Source: Alistipes sp. UBA928
GTDB lineage: Bacteria; Bacteroidota; Bacteroidia; Bacteroidales; Rikenellaceae
Direction of reading: 5' to 3'
Length of the DNA stretch: 6,983 nt
Assembly (NCBI GenBank): GCA_002293665.1
Contig: DBDQ01000037.1
Location: 9,437-16,419, forward strand
The notes beneath the pieces were generated by a model. That model did no database searches and was not told the DNA's origin. It saw nothing but the letters and a program-made list of their open reading frames with translations. Positions 1 through 5,786 of this stretch are shown in pieces. Position 1 is the first letter of the stretch. Each line of letters starts with the position of its first letter. A program made the position numbers and the translations under genes.

Positions 1-1014
1 CTGCCCCTCGCCGCCGTCGCGCCCTGCGCGTCCCGTCTCCTGATAGTACCCTTCGAGGCTTTTGGGGATGTCGTAGTGGATAACGTAGCGCACGTCGGGC
101 TTGTCGATCCCCATACCGAAGGCTATCGTGGCGACTATAACATCAACATTCTCGTGCAGGAAGTCGTCCTGGTTGCGGGCGCGGGTAGCGGCGTCGAGCC
201 CCGCGTGGTAAGCGTGGGCTTTTATGCCGTTGGCCTGCAACAGCTCGGCCAACTCCTCCACTTTTTTGCGGCTCAGGCAATAGATGATCCCGCTCTTGCC
301 CTCGCGGCCTTTTATATAGCGGATGATCTCGCGGCTCTCGTCGACCTTGGGCCTGATCTCGTAGTAGAGGTTCGGGCGGTTGAACGACGAGCGGAACACC
401 GCGGCGTCGGTCATGGCCAGATTCTTCTGGATATCCATCTGCACCTTGGGCGTCGCCGTGGCAGTGAGCGCGATTATCGGCGCCGACCCTATGTCGTTGA
501 TTATTGGTCGTATGCGCCGGTACTCGGGCCGAAAGTCGTGGCCCCATTCGCTGATGCAGTGCGCCTCGTCGATGGCGAAGAACGAGATGTTGATCTTGCG
601 CAGGAACGACACGTTGTCCTCCTTGGTCAGCGATTCGGGCGCGAAGTAGAGCAGTTTGGTCTTTCCGGCCAGCACATCCTCCCTCACGTGTTGGATCGCT
701 CCTTTGTTGAGCGACGAGTTGAGGAAATGAGCCACTCCGTCGGTCTCGCTGAACGCTCTCATCGAGTCGACCTGGTTTTTCATCAGCGCGATGAGCGGCG
801 AGATGACTATCGCCACCCCCGGCATCATCAACGCCGGCAGCTGGTAGCACAGCGACTTGCCCCCACCTGTCGGCATAAGCACAAACGTATCGCGCCCCGC
901 AAGTACATTACGGATCACATCGAGTTGGTTTCCCTTGAACGACGTGAAACCGAAATACTCTTTCAGCTTGTCGTATATCAGCGTATCCCCTTGTGTATTC
1001 ACACTTTGCTCCAC
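1..1014 (-). CDS. recQ: ATP-dependent DNA helicase RecQ, N-terminal part (cut by the window edge)
   Basis: RecQ is a 3'-5' superfamily 2 DNA helicase acting in recombination and stalled-fork repair. The reading frame is open from a GTG at 1014 to base 1 (338 codons). Visible motifs are motif 0 (FKGNQLDVI, residues about 27-35), Walker A TGGGKS (49-54), the DEAH box (149-152, bases 559-570) followed by CISEWGHDFRPEYRRI, motif III LTATAT, FGMGIDKPDVR in the second RecA-like lobe, and motif VI QETGRAGRDG (325-334). The window ends four residues later, so the zinc-binding, winged-helix (RQC) and HRDC parts cannot be judged. GTG was chosen because a TAA lies two codons upstream (bases 1018-1020) and AGGAGG sits 10 bases before it. 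A second in-frame GTG at 1000-1002 is less well spaced. The gene diverges from lptB. The sequence closely resembles RecQ of Bacteroides as I recall it. Identity is near certain; only the exact start is open. Confidence 0.97.
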   Translation of the reverse strand, partial: MEQSVNTQGDTLIYDKLKEYFGFTSFKGNQLDVIRNVLAGRDTFVLMPTGGGKSLCYQLPALMMPGVAIVISPLIALMKNQVDSMRAFSETDGVAHFLNSSLNKGAIQHVREDVLAGKTKLLYFAPESLTKEDNVSFLRKINISFFAIDEAHCISEWGHDFRPEYRRIRPIINDIGSAPIIALTATATPKVQMDIQKNLAMTDAAVFRSSFNRPNLYYEIRPKVDESREIIRYIKGREGKSGIIYCLSRKKVEELAELLQANGIKAHAYHAGLDAATRARNQDDFLHENVDVIVATIAFGMGIDKPDVRYVIHYDIPKSLEGYYQETGRAGRDGGEGQ

Positions 1015-1024
1015 AGTTTATTTA

Positions 1025-1030
1025 CCTCCT
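1025..1030 (-). promoter_or_regulatory. Shine-Dalgarno site for recQ
   Basis: On the minus strand the site reads AGGAGG, followed by 10 bases and the GTG at 1014. Strong Shine-Dalgarno sites are uncommon in Bacteroidetes, and none of the other genes here has one this clear. It is the main reason for choosing the GTG at 1014 over the later in-frame GTG. Confidence 0.7.
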
Positions 1031-1059
1031 ACCTTCCGTAATCCCGGTTTTTTGACGAA

Positions 1060-1067
1060 TAAAGATA
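1060..1067 (-). promoter_or_regulatory. Probable -7 promoter element of recQ
   Basis: The minus strand reads TATCTTTA, which matches the Bacteroidetes -7 consensus TAnnTTTG except for the last base. It lies 45 bases before the recQ GTG, giving a leader of about 40 bases that contains the Shine-Dalgarno site. No TTTG -33 box is seen at the usual 19-base spacing, where the bases read ATAC. It faces away from a matching element at 1088-1095. Confidence 0.5.
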
Positions 1068-1087
1068 GATATTTTTTACGATTTTCG

Positions 1088-1095
1088 TATCTTTA
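1088..1095 (+). promoter_or_regulatory. Probable -7 promoter element of lptB (lptB-aroA-aroC)
   Basis: TATCTTTA matches TAnnTTTG except for the final base and ends 20 bases before the lptB ATG, so the leader would be about 15 bases. The -33 position at a 19-base spacing reads ATAG, not TTTG, so recognition would rest on the -7 element or on an activator. It is the only candidate promoter I see for the three-gene plus-strand unit. Confidence 0.5.
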
Positions 1096-1115
1096 CCCAA
1101 AATTTTTACGGGAAA

Positions 1116-1853
1116 ATGCGATTATTCACGTCCGATCTGGTCAAACAATACAAGACGCGCACCGTGGTCGACCACGTTTCGATCGAGGTGAAACAGGGCG
1201 AGATCGTGGGGCTGCTGGGCCCGAACGGCGCCGGAAAGACCACCACATTCTACATGATCGTGGGGCTTATCAAACCCAACGAGGGGCAGATATTCCTCGA
1301 GAACGACGAGGGTGCCGCCACCGAGATCACGCGCCTGCCCGTCTACCGCCGCGCGCAGATGGGGGTGGGCTATCTGGCACAGGAGGCGTCGGTGTTCCGC
1401 CACCTCTCGGTCGAGGACAACATCCGGGCCGTGCTTGAGATGACCGACTTCACAAAGCAGTATCAGCGCGACCGGCTCGAGGCGCTCATAGCCGAGTTCG
1501 GATTGGGCAAGGTGCGCAAGAGCAAGGGCATTCAGCTCTCGGGGGGCGAGCGGCGCAGATGCGAGATCGCGCGGGCCGTTGCGATCAATCCGGCGTTCAT
1601 ACTTTTGGACGAGCCCTTCGCGGGGGTCGACCCGATCGCCGTCGAGGATATACAAAGCATCGTGAGGTCGCTCAAGGAGCGCGGCATAGGCGTGGTGATC
1701 ACCGACCACAACGTACATGAAACCCTCTCGATCACCGACCGCACATACCTGCTGTTCGAGGGCAAGATACTCAAAGCCGGTACCGCGGAAGAACTTGCGG
1801 CCGATGAGAAGGTGCGGGAGGTGTATCTCGGCAAGGACTTTACTCTTCGTTGA
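1116..1853 (+). CDS. lptB: Lipopolysaccharide export ABC transporter ATP-binding protein LptB
   Basis: LptB is the cytoplasmic ATPase that, as a dimer with LptF and LptG, extracts lipopolysaccharide from the inner membrane and drives it along the Lpt bridge to the outer membrane. The 245-residue product (E. coli LptB has 241) has every ABC motif: Walker A GPNGAGKTT (35-43), Q-loop glutamine at 89 in YLAQEASVFR, signature LSGGERRR (141-148), Walker B FILLDEP with catalytic glutamate 166, D-loop AGVD, and switch histidine 198 in ITDHNVHET. The runs GLLGPNGAGKTTTFYM, QEASVFR, LSGGERRR, LDEPFAGVDPI and the C-terminal VYLGKDF are the LptB pattern and separate it from other ABC ATPases. No membrane segment is present, as expected. 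lptF and lptG are not in this window. The gene is followed after 42 bases by aroA on the same strand, without a terminator. The ATG at 1116 is the first start after the likely promoter. Confidence 0.97.
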   Translation: MRLFTSDLVKQYKTRTVVDHVSIEVKQGEIVGLLGPNGAGKTTTFYMIVGLIKPNEGQIFLENDEGAATEITRLPVYRRAQMGVGYLAQEASVFRHLSVEDNIRAVLEMTDFTKQYQRDRLEALIAEFGLGKVRKSKGIQLSGGERRRCEIARAVAINPAFILLDEPFAGVDPIAVEDIQSIVRSLKERGIGVVITDHNVHETLSITDRTYLLFEGKILKAGTAEELAADEKVREVYLGKDFTLR

Positions 1854-1895
1854 AGTCGGAACGCCGACGGCGGATTTAGCTACGCAGAAACAATT

Positions 1896-3215
1896 ATGGA
1901 TAAAATAATTATACCAGGAGTCGTGGAGGGCGAAGTAGACCCTCCGAGTTCCAAAAGTTACGCCCAGCGGGCTATTGCCGCAGCTTTGCTGGCCGACGGT
2001 ACTTCCGTTTTGAGCGGCATCGAGATGTGCGACGATACCGCCGCCGCACTCAGGGTTGTGCAGACTTTGGGGGCGAAAGTTGAAAATCCATCGCCCGGAA
2101 CTTTCGCCATCATGGGAGGCGGTCTCGACCCCAAATCGTACACGCTCGACATCGGCGAATCGGGACTTTCCACACGGCTTTTCACCCCCATTGCCGCACT
2201 TAGCCCGACCCCCATTACCATCACCGGCCACGGCAGCATTCTCAAGCGGCCGATGGATATGATGCTCGCCCCGTTGCGCAGGTTGGGTGTCGAGGTGGTC
2301 GACAAAAAAGGACACCTCCCCATCACCGTCCGGGGCCCTATGCGGGGCGGCGAGGTGGAGATCGACGGCAGCGTGTCGTCGCAGTTCCTTACGGGGCTGC
2401 TCGTCGCCCTGCCGCTCGCCACGAACGACACCACGGTGAGGGTTAAAAACCTCAAAAGCATCCCCTACATAGACATGACTATCGACATGATGGACCGTTT
2501 CGGCGTCGACGTCGACCACCGCGACTACGAGGAGTTCTACATCCCCGGTTCGCAGTCGTACACTCCCGCCACCCTCACCATTGAGGGCGACTGGAGCGCC
2601 GCATCGTGTCTGCTCGTCGCCGGTGCCACGTCGAGTCGTGCGGGAGGCAACGGCCACGGCGGATTAAGTTGCGCAGGGGTAACGGTGAAGAATTTGAATC
2701 CGGTGTCGTTGCAGGCCGACGTCGCGATAGTAGAGGCACTCTCGCGCGCCGGAGCGCATATAGAACAGGCCGGGAACACGATAACAGTGTCGCATCGCGA
2801 ACTCAGAGCGTTCTCGTTCGACGCCACCGACTGCCCCGACCTCTTCCCCGCCCTGGCCGCTCTCGCCGCCTCGTGCGAAGGGATATCCACTATAATCGGC
2901 ACGAGCCGGCTCGCCCACAAGGAGAGCGACCGCGCCGAGGCCATACGGTCGGAATACGGACGGCTCGGCATTGAGGTCGACCTCTCGGAGCCCGACACCA
3001 TGCGCATATCGGGTGGGAACGCCCACGGCGATATTATTTCCTCACCGGGTGGCGGAATCGTCGTAAATAGCCACGACGACCACCGCATGGCGATGTCGCT
3101 TGCCGTGGCGGCCCTCAACGCCTCTTCGCCCGTCACCATTCGCGGCGCCGAATGCGTTTCGAAATCTTACTCCGACTTCTGGGCCGACTTCGATAACTTA
3201 ACCGCTGCAAAATGA
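1896..3215 (+). CDS. aroA: 3-phosphoshikimate 1-carboxyvinyltransferase (EPSP synthase)
   Basis: AroA joins shikimate 3-phosphate and phosphoenolpyruvate to give EPSP, the sixth step of the shikimate pathway. The product has 439 residues, in the normal range, with no frame break. Recognisable parts in order, with E. coli counterparts as I recall them: SSKSYAQRA (18-26; K20, S21, R25 match K22, S23, R27), the PEP-site loop GESGLSTRLF (87-96), LKRPM with R118, the shikimate-3-phosphate site VSSQFLTG (160-167), PYIDMTIDMM (190-199), DCPDLFP with the probable catalytic D315, HKESDRAEAI with E343 and R346 (E341, R344), DDHRMAMS with R397, and VSKS with K423 (K411). The loop at 87-96 differs from E. 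coli GNAGTAMRPL: Asn94 becomes Glu, Thr97 becomes Leu and Pro101 becomes Leu, while Gly96 is kept. Residues about 246-260 (Gly/Ser-rich) look like a small insertion. The stop overlaps the aroC start. Confidence 0.96.
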   Translation: MDKIIIPGVVEGEVDPPSSKSYAQRAIAAALLADGTSVLSGIEMCDDTAAALRVVQTLGAKVENPSPGTFAIMGGGLDPKSYTLDIGESGLSTRLFTPIAALSPTPITITGHGSILKRPMDMMLAPLRRLGVEVVDKKGHLPITVRGPMRGGEVEIDGSVSSQFLTGLLVALPLATNDTTVRVKNLKSIPYIDMTIDMMDRFGVDVDHRDYEEFYIPGSQSYTPATLTIEGDWSAASCLLVAGATSSRAGGNGHGGLSCAGVTVKNLNPVSLQADVAIVEALSRAGAHIEQAGNTITVSHRELRAFSFDATDCPDLFPALAALAASCEGISTIIGTSRLAHKESDRAEAIRSEYGRLGIEVDLSEPDTMRISGGNAHGDIISSPGGGIVVNSHDDHRMAMSLAVAALNASSPVTIRGAECVSKSYSDFWADFDNLTAAK

Positions 3216-4195
3216 ACTCTTTCGGACAAAATTTCAGGATCACCATCTTCGGCGAATCGCACGGCGAGGCGTTGGGTGTGGTTATAGACGGCGTGCCCGC
3301 CGGGATAGCGCTCGGCGTGGACGACTTTGCCGCCGACCTTGCACGCCGCCGGGGTGGTGGTGGCGCAGGAACGACACCCCGCCGCGAGGCCGACACCCCC
3401 GAAATAGTCTCCGGCCTCTTCAACGGCCACACCACCGGTGCCCCCCTCACCATCATGTTCCGGAACAGCAACACCCGTTCCGGCGACTATGCAAATCTCG
3501 TCGACCACCCGCGCCCCTCGCACGCCGACCTCGTGGCCGCACGCAAGTTTCAGGGCCACAACGACCCGCGAGGCGGTGGTCATTTCTCGGGCAGGGTAAC
3601 ACTCGGGCTCGTCGCCGCAGGCGTGGTCGCAAAAAAGATGCTTCCACCAGGCATCACAATCTCCTCGGAGATCGTCGAGATCGGCGGCTGCCGCGAACCG
3701 GAACGTTTCGAACAGATTATAGCCGAAGCCATGAGCGACGGCGACTCCGTCGGCGGCGTGATTACCGGACGGGCTGCCGGCGTCCAGGCCGGTCTCGGAG
3801 AACCGTTCTTCGACTCCGTGGAGAGCCTTGCCGCCCACCTGCTATTCTCTATTCCCGCCGTCAAAGGTGTCGAATTCGGCCGCGGATTCGAAAGTGCCCG
3901 CCTCCGCGGATCACAAAACAACGACCCCATAGTCGATGCCAACGGCGCCACTGCGTCCAACAACGACGGCGGAATAAACGGCGGAATCACAAACGGCAAC
4001 GACATAACCTTCCGCGTAGCCATCAAACCGACCGCCTCTATTTCCCGGCCTCAGGAAACCTTTAATTTTGCCCTGCAACGCGTTGCCCCTCTCTCCATCA
4101 TCGGGCGGCATGACGCCTGTATTGCCCTTCGGGCAGCTGTTGTTGTCGAGGCTGCCCTTGCCATCGCCCTTGCCGATTTGAATATTATAAGGTAG
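3212..4195 (+). CDS. aroC: Chorismate synthase, compact variant
   Basis: AroC removes phosphate from EPSP to make chorismate, using reduced FMN, as a cytosolic tetramer. The product has 327 residues, shorter than the usual 350-390 (E. coli 361). Conserved parts: FGESHG (13-18, catalytic H17), RRRGGGGAGTTPRREAD (45-61), RPSHADLVA with H104, NDPRGGGHFSGRVT (117-130), KGVEFGRGF, LRGSQNND, NNDGGINGGITNG (250-262) and the third family signature RHDACIALRAAVVVEA (299-314). The second signature reads GGGHFSGRVT, where the common form is GGGRSSARET. Compared with E. coli, the segment after residue 145 is shortened and the C-terminal tail beyond residue 320 is nearly absent. Both catalytic histidines and the glycine-rich FMN loops are present, so activity is expected. 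The ATG lies inside the ATGA shared with the aroA stop, which suggests translational coupling of two consecutive steps. A strong hairpin follows 20 bases after the stop. Confidence 0.96.
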   Translation: MNSFGQNFRITIFGESHGEALGVVIDGVPAGIALGVDDFAADLARRRGGGGAGTTPRREADTPEIVSGLFNGHTTGAPLTIMFRNSNTRSGDYANLVDHPRPSHADLVAARKFQGHNDPRGGGHFSGRVTLGLVAAGVVAKKMLPPGITISSEIVEIGGCREPERFEQIIAEAMSDGDSVGGVITGRAAGVQAGLGEPFFDSVESLAAHLLFSIPAVKGVEFGRGFESARLRGSQNNDPIVDANGATASNNDGGINGGITNGNDITFRVAIKPTASISRPQETFNFALQRVAPLSIIGRHDACIALRAAVVVEAALAIALADLNIIR

Positions 4196-4215
4196 ATTCC
4201 TAAACATGTGTGCGG

Positions 4216-4255
4216 AACAACAGATCGACGGCCATCCGGCCGTCGATCTGTTGTT
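4216..4255. terminator. Two-way terminator hairpin between aroC and pfp
   Basis: Bases 4216-4233 and 4238-4255 are perfect reverse complements (18 bp) around the loop ATCC. The arms begin AACAAC and end GTTGTT, so each strand has some A before and T after the stem, although there is no long uninterrupted T-run. It starts 21 bases after aroC ends and lies 45 bases beyond the end of the converging pfp gene, so it is placed to stop transcription from both sides. Confidence 0.85.
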
Positions 4256-4300
4256 GTCTGTTGAACACTGCGCAGCCGAACTCGCTACGGCCGTTGCCGC

Positions 4301-5533
4301 CTACCAGTTGAGTATCTTCCGGAAGTCGAAGTCTTCGGGGTTGGCGACATATTTTTTTGCCGCTTCGTAATCGTCGGGAGTAACGTAGCTGAGAATGTGG
4401 TCGATGACGGCCTGGAATTTGTCGCAGGCGATGTTGACGAGGCGGGGCGGAATTTTGTGGGTAAAGTGATCTTCGAGGTCTTTGAGGTAGAGTGGCGTTA
4501 CGAAACCTTCCTGGTTGACGTAGACCATACAGCCGGTGTCGCCCTGCTCGAAGAGTTTGTAGACTCCCATACCTAACTGCGAACAGTACACAAGGTCGTA
4601 GGCAACGGGGGTCTGGCAGCGCACTTCGTAGCCGATCTCCACCGGGCGGCTTTTGACCTTGATGCCGAGTTCGGCTATGCGTTTTTCGAGCATTTCGTTG
4701 AATATGTGTGCTTTCGACACCTTACCGAGTTCGGGGTGTCCGTGGTCGTCATAGGAGAATGTGACCCCGCTTTTGCGGCACTCCTCATCGGAGAGTTCGT
4801 GGAACACGCCTTCGGAGATGATGGCAGCACCGTAGTCCATACCCATGATCTTGCGTTTGATGATGGAGGAGATCACGAGGTCGACTATCTTCTGGACGGT
4901 GATGGTGGTGCGATTGAACATTTCGGGGATGACGATCATCGGGTAGTGGCATGCGCTGCCGATACCGAATGCGAGGTGGCCGGCGCTGCGGCCCATCGCC
5001 GCCAAAACGAACCAGTTACCGCTGGTGCGGGCGTCCATGTAGACGGTGCGGGCGATGACGGCACCTTTGTCCTTGGCCGACTGGTAGCCGAACGTGGGCA
5101 TGCCTCCGGGCAGGGGCAGGTCGTTGTCGATGGTTTTGGGAACGTGGATGTTCGCCACGGGATATTTGTTGTCCTTGAGGAATGTTGCGATGCGGTTTGC
5201 GGTCGACGCGGTGTCGTCGCCGCCGACGGTGACGAGCAGTTTGACGTTGTTGTCTTTGAAGAACTTGAGGTTGAAGTTCTTGTCGAAATCGTTCTGCGAG
5301 GGTTTGAACCTGCTCATCTGGAGGAACGACCCGCCGCGGTTGAATATGTCATCGGCCAGGGGAAAGTCGATGTCGACCATGCGGGGGCTGGGGTTGAACA
5401 GGCCGCTGTAACCTTCGTGGAGACCGATCACGCGATAGCCTTTCTGGAGAAAAGTCTTGGCGACGCTGCCCACAACGGTGTTCATACCGGGTGCGGGGCC
5501 GCCGCCCGTGAGGATTGCAATTGCTTCTTTCAT
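4301..5533 (-). CDS. pfp: 6-phosphofructokinase, probably pyrophosphate-dependent
   Basis: The enzyme phosphorylates fructose 6-phosphate to fructose 1,6-bisphosphate in glycolysis. The PPi-using form is reversible and spares ATP. The product has 410 residues. Features: nucleotide/phosphate loop TGGGPAPGMN (9-18), TVGGDDTAST (102-111), PKTIDNDLPLPG (132-143) with catalytic aspartates 136 and 138, MGRSAGHLA (180-188), IPEMF (202-206) and ISEGVFHE (239-246). Two positions decide the phosphoryl donor: Asp107 after GGD, where ATP enzymes have Gly, and Lys133 before TIDND, where ATP enzymes usually have Gly. Both are the PPi type. The ATG at 5533 was chosen because the protein begins MKEAIAILTGGG there. 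The 16-codon extension to 5581 would start inside the -7 promoter element. The gene converges on aroC and diverges from the DUF4294 gene. ATP use cannot be fully excluded from sequence alone. Confidence 0.94.
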   Translation of the reverse strand: MKEAIAILTGGGPAPGMNTVVGSVAKTFLQKGYRVIGLHEGYSGLFNPSPRMVDIDFPLADDIFNRGGSFLQMSRFKPSQNDFDKNFNLKFFKDNNVKLLVTVGGDDTASTANRIATFLKDNKYPVANIHVPKTIDNDLPLPGGMPTFGYQSAKDKGAVIARTVYMDARTSGNWFVLAAMGRSAGHLAFGIGSACHYPMIVIPEMFNRTTITVQKIVDLVISSIIKRKIMGMDYGAAIISEGVFHELSDEECRKSGVTFSYDDHGHPELGKVSKAHIFNEMLEKRIAELGIKVKSRPVEIGYEVRCQTPVAYDLVYCSQLGMGVYKLFEQGDTGCMVYVNQEGFVTPLYLKDLEDHFTHKIPPRLVNIACDKFQAVIDHILSYVTPDDYEAAKKYVANPEDFDFRKILNW

Positions 5534-5578
5534 AAGTGTGTACGTTTTATAATATTGTTTGAGCCTGTTCGCAAAATG

Positions 5579-5609
5579 CAAAGATAGCTATTTTTTAATA
5601 AATTTTAAA
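5579..5609 (-). promoter_or_regulatory. Promoter of pfp (Bacteroidetes type)
   Basis: On the minus strand, TATCTTTG (bases 5586-5579) is a perfect -7 element. TTTA (5609-5606) sits exactly 19 bases upstream and matches three of four bases of the -33 box TTTG. The spacer and flanks are AT-rich. The start of transcription should fall near 5573, giving a leader of about 40 bases before the ATG at 5533. This is the best complete promoter in the window. Confidence 0.8.
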
Positions 5610-5644
5610 ATCTCTGCGCATTAATGATTGGCAGGAATTATTTG

Positions 5645-5652
5645 TAGCTTTG
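5645..5652 (+). promoter_or_regulatory. Possible upstream -7 element (TAGCTTTG)
   Basis: TAGCTTTG matches TAnnTTTG at every fixed base, but no -33 TTTG is present at the usual spacing. If it is active, transcription would start near 5658 and give a leader of about 130 bases through the foldable stretch at 5684-5746 before the DUF4294 gene. It also overlaps an imperfect hairpin (5647-5667), so the match could be chance. Confidence 0.3.
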
Positions 5653-5683
5653 GCCGTTCGCCATAGCCGCGCTACCAGAAATA

Positions 5684-5746
5684 CCCTGTTTAGCGCAAGT
5701 TTATCAACTTGTGCCAGCGTGGGCCGGCACACAGTCGAGAACAGGG
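5684..5746 (+). other. Foldable intergenic stretch (candidate structured leader or small RNA)
   Basis: CCCTGTT (5684-5690) pairs with AACAGGG (5740-5746), extendable by one G-U pair. Inside it, GCGCAAGTT (5693-5701) pairs with AACTTGTGC (5706-5714) around the loop TATC, nine pairs with one G-U. An alternative hairpin pairs GTGCC (5711-5715) with GGCAC (5726-5730) and competes with the first for bases 5711-5714. I do not recognise a known riboswitch or RNA family. The stretch has no protein gene and lies between the divergent pfp and DUF4294 genes. Confidence 0.35.
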
Positions 5747-5774
5747 AATGATACTATTTTCGCGAAGATTTCGT

Positions 5775-5782
5775 TATCTTTG
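5775..5782 (+). promoter_or_regulatory. -7 promoter element directly before the DUF4294 gene
   Basis: TATCTTTG is a perfect Bacteroidetes -7 element. The position 19 bases upstream reads TACT, not TTTG, so the -33 box is poor. Only four bases separate the element from the GTG at 5787, so transcription from here would begin at or next to the start codon. Confidence 0.6.
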
Positions 5783-5786
5783 CAGC

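Noticed and set aside
76..1041. Open frame of 321 codons on the plus strand.
   Set aside because: It is the antisense shadow of recQ, whose minus-strand translation has all expected helicase motifs.
1855..1868. Small hairpin GTCGG-AACG-CCGAC between lptB and aroA.
   Set aside because: Only five pairs and no T-run. It is too weak to call a terminator, and read-through into aroA is more likely.
1122..2657. Long open frame (511 codons) on the minus strand opposite lptB and aroA.
   Set aside because: It runs antisense to two genes with full family motifs and crosses their intergenic gap. Its translation shows no recognisable domain, and such frames arise easily in GC-rich codons.
5534..5581. 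Sixteen-codon N-terminal extension of the phosphofructokinase.
   Set aside because: The extension (MHFANRLKQ...) would begin inside the -7 element, and the family's conserved start region begins at MKEAIAILTGGG.
4706..5587. Open frame of 293 codons on the plus strand.
   Set aside because: It is antisense to the phosphofructokinase gene. Its composition is a low-complexity Val/Asp/Gly mix with no domain, and it has no promoter of its own.
5740..5750. AACAGGGAATG resembles the start of a cobalamin riboswitch core.
   Set aside because: The downstream conserved blocks of that riboswitch (the GGTG, GCTG and CCCGC parts) are absent, and the gene is not related to B12 uptake or synthesis.
5759..5766. 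Palindrome TTCGCGAA upstream of the DUF4294 gene.
   Set aside because: A single 8-base palindrome with no second copy or known regulator match is expected by chance.
5709..5786. Upstream starts for the DUF4294 gene (TTG 5709, ATG 5748).
   Set aside because: The TTG version puts unrelated residues before the signal peptide. The ATG version is possible but gives an atypically long, basic leader and would bury the promoter. It is kept as an alternative in the gene entry.
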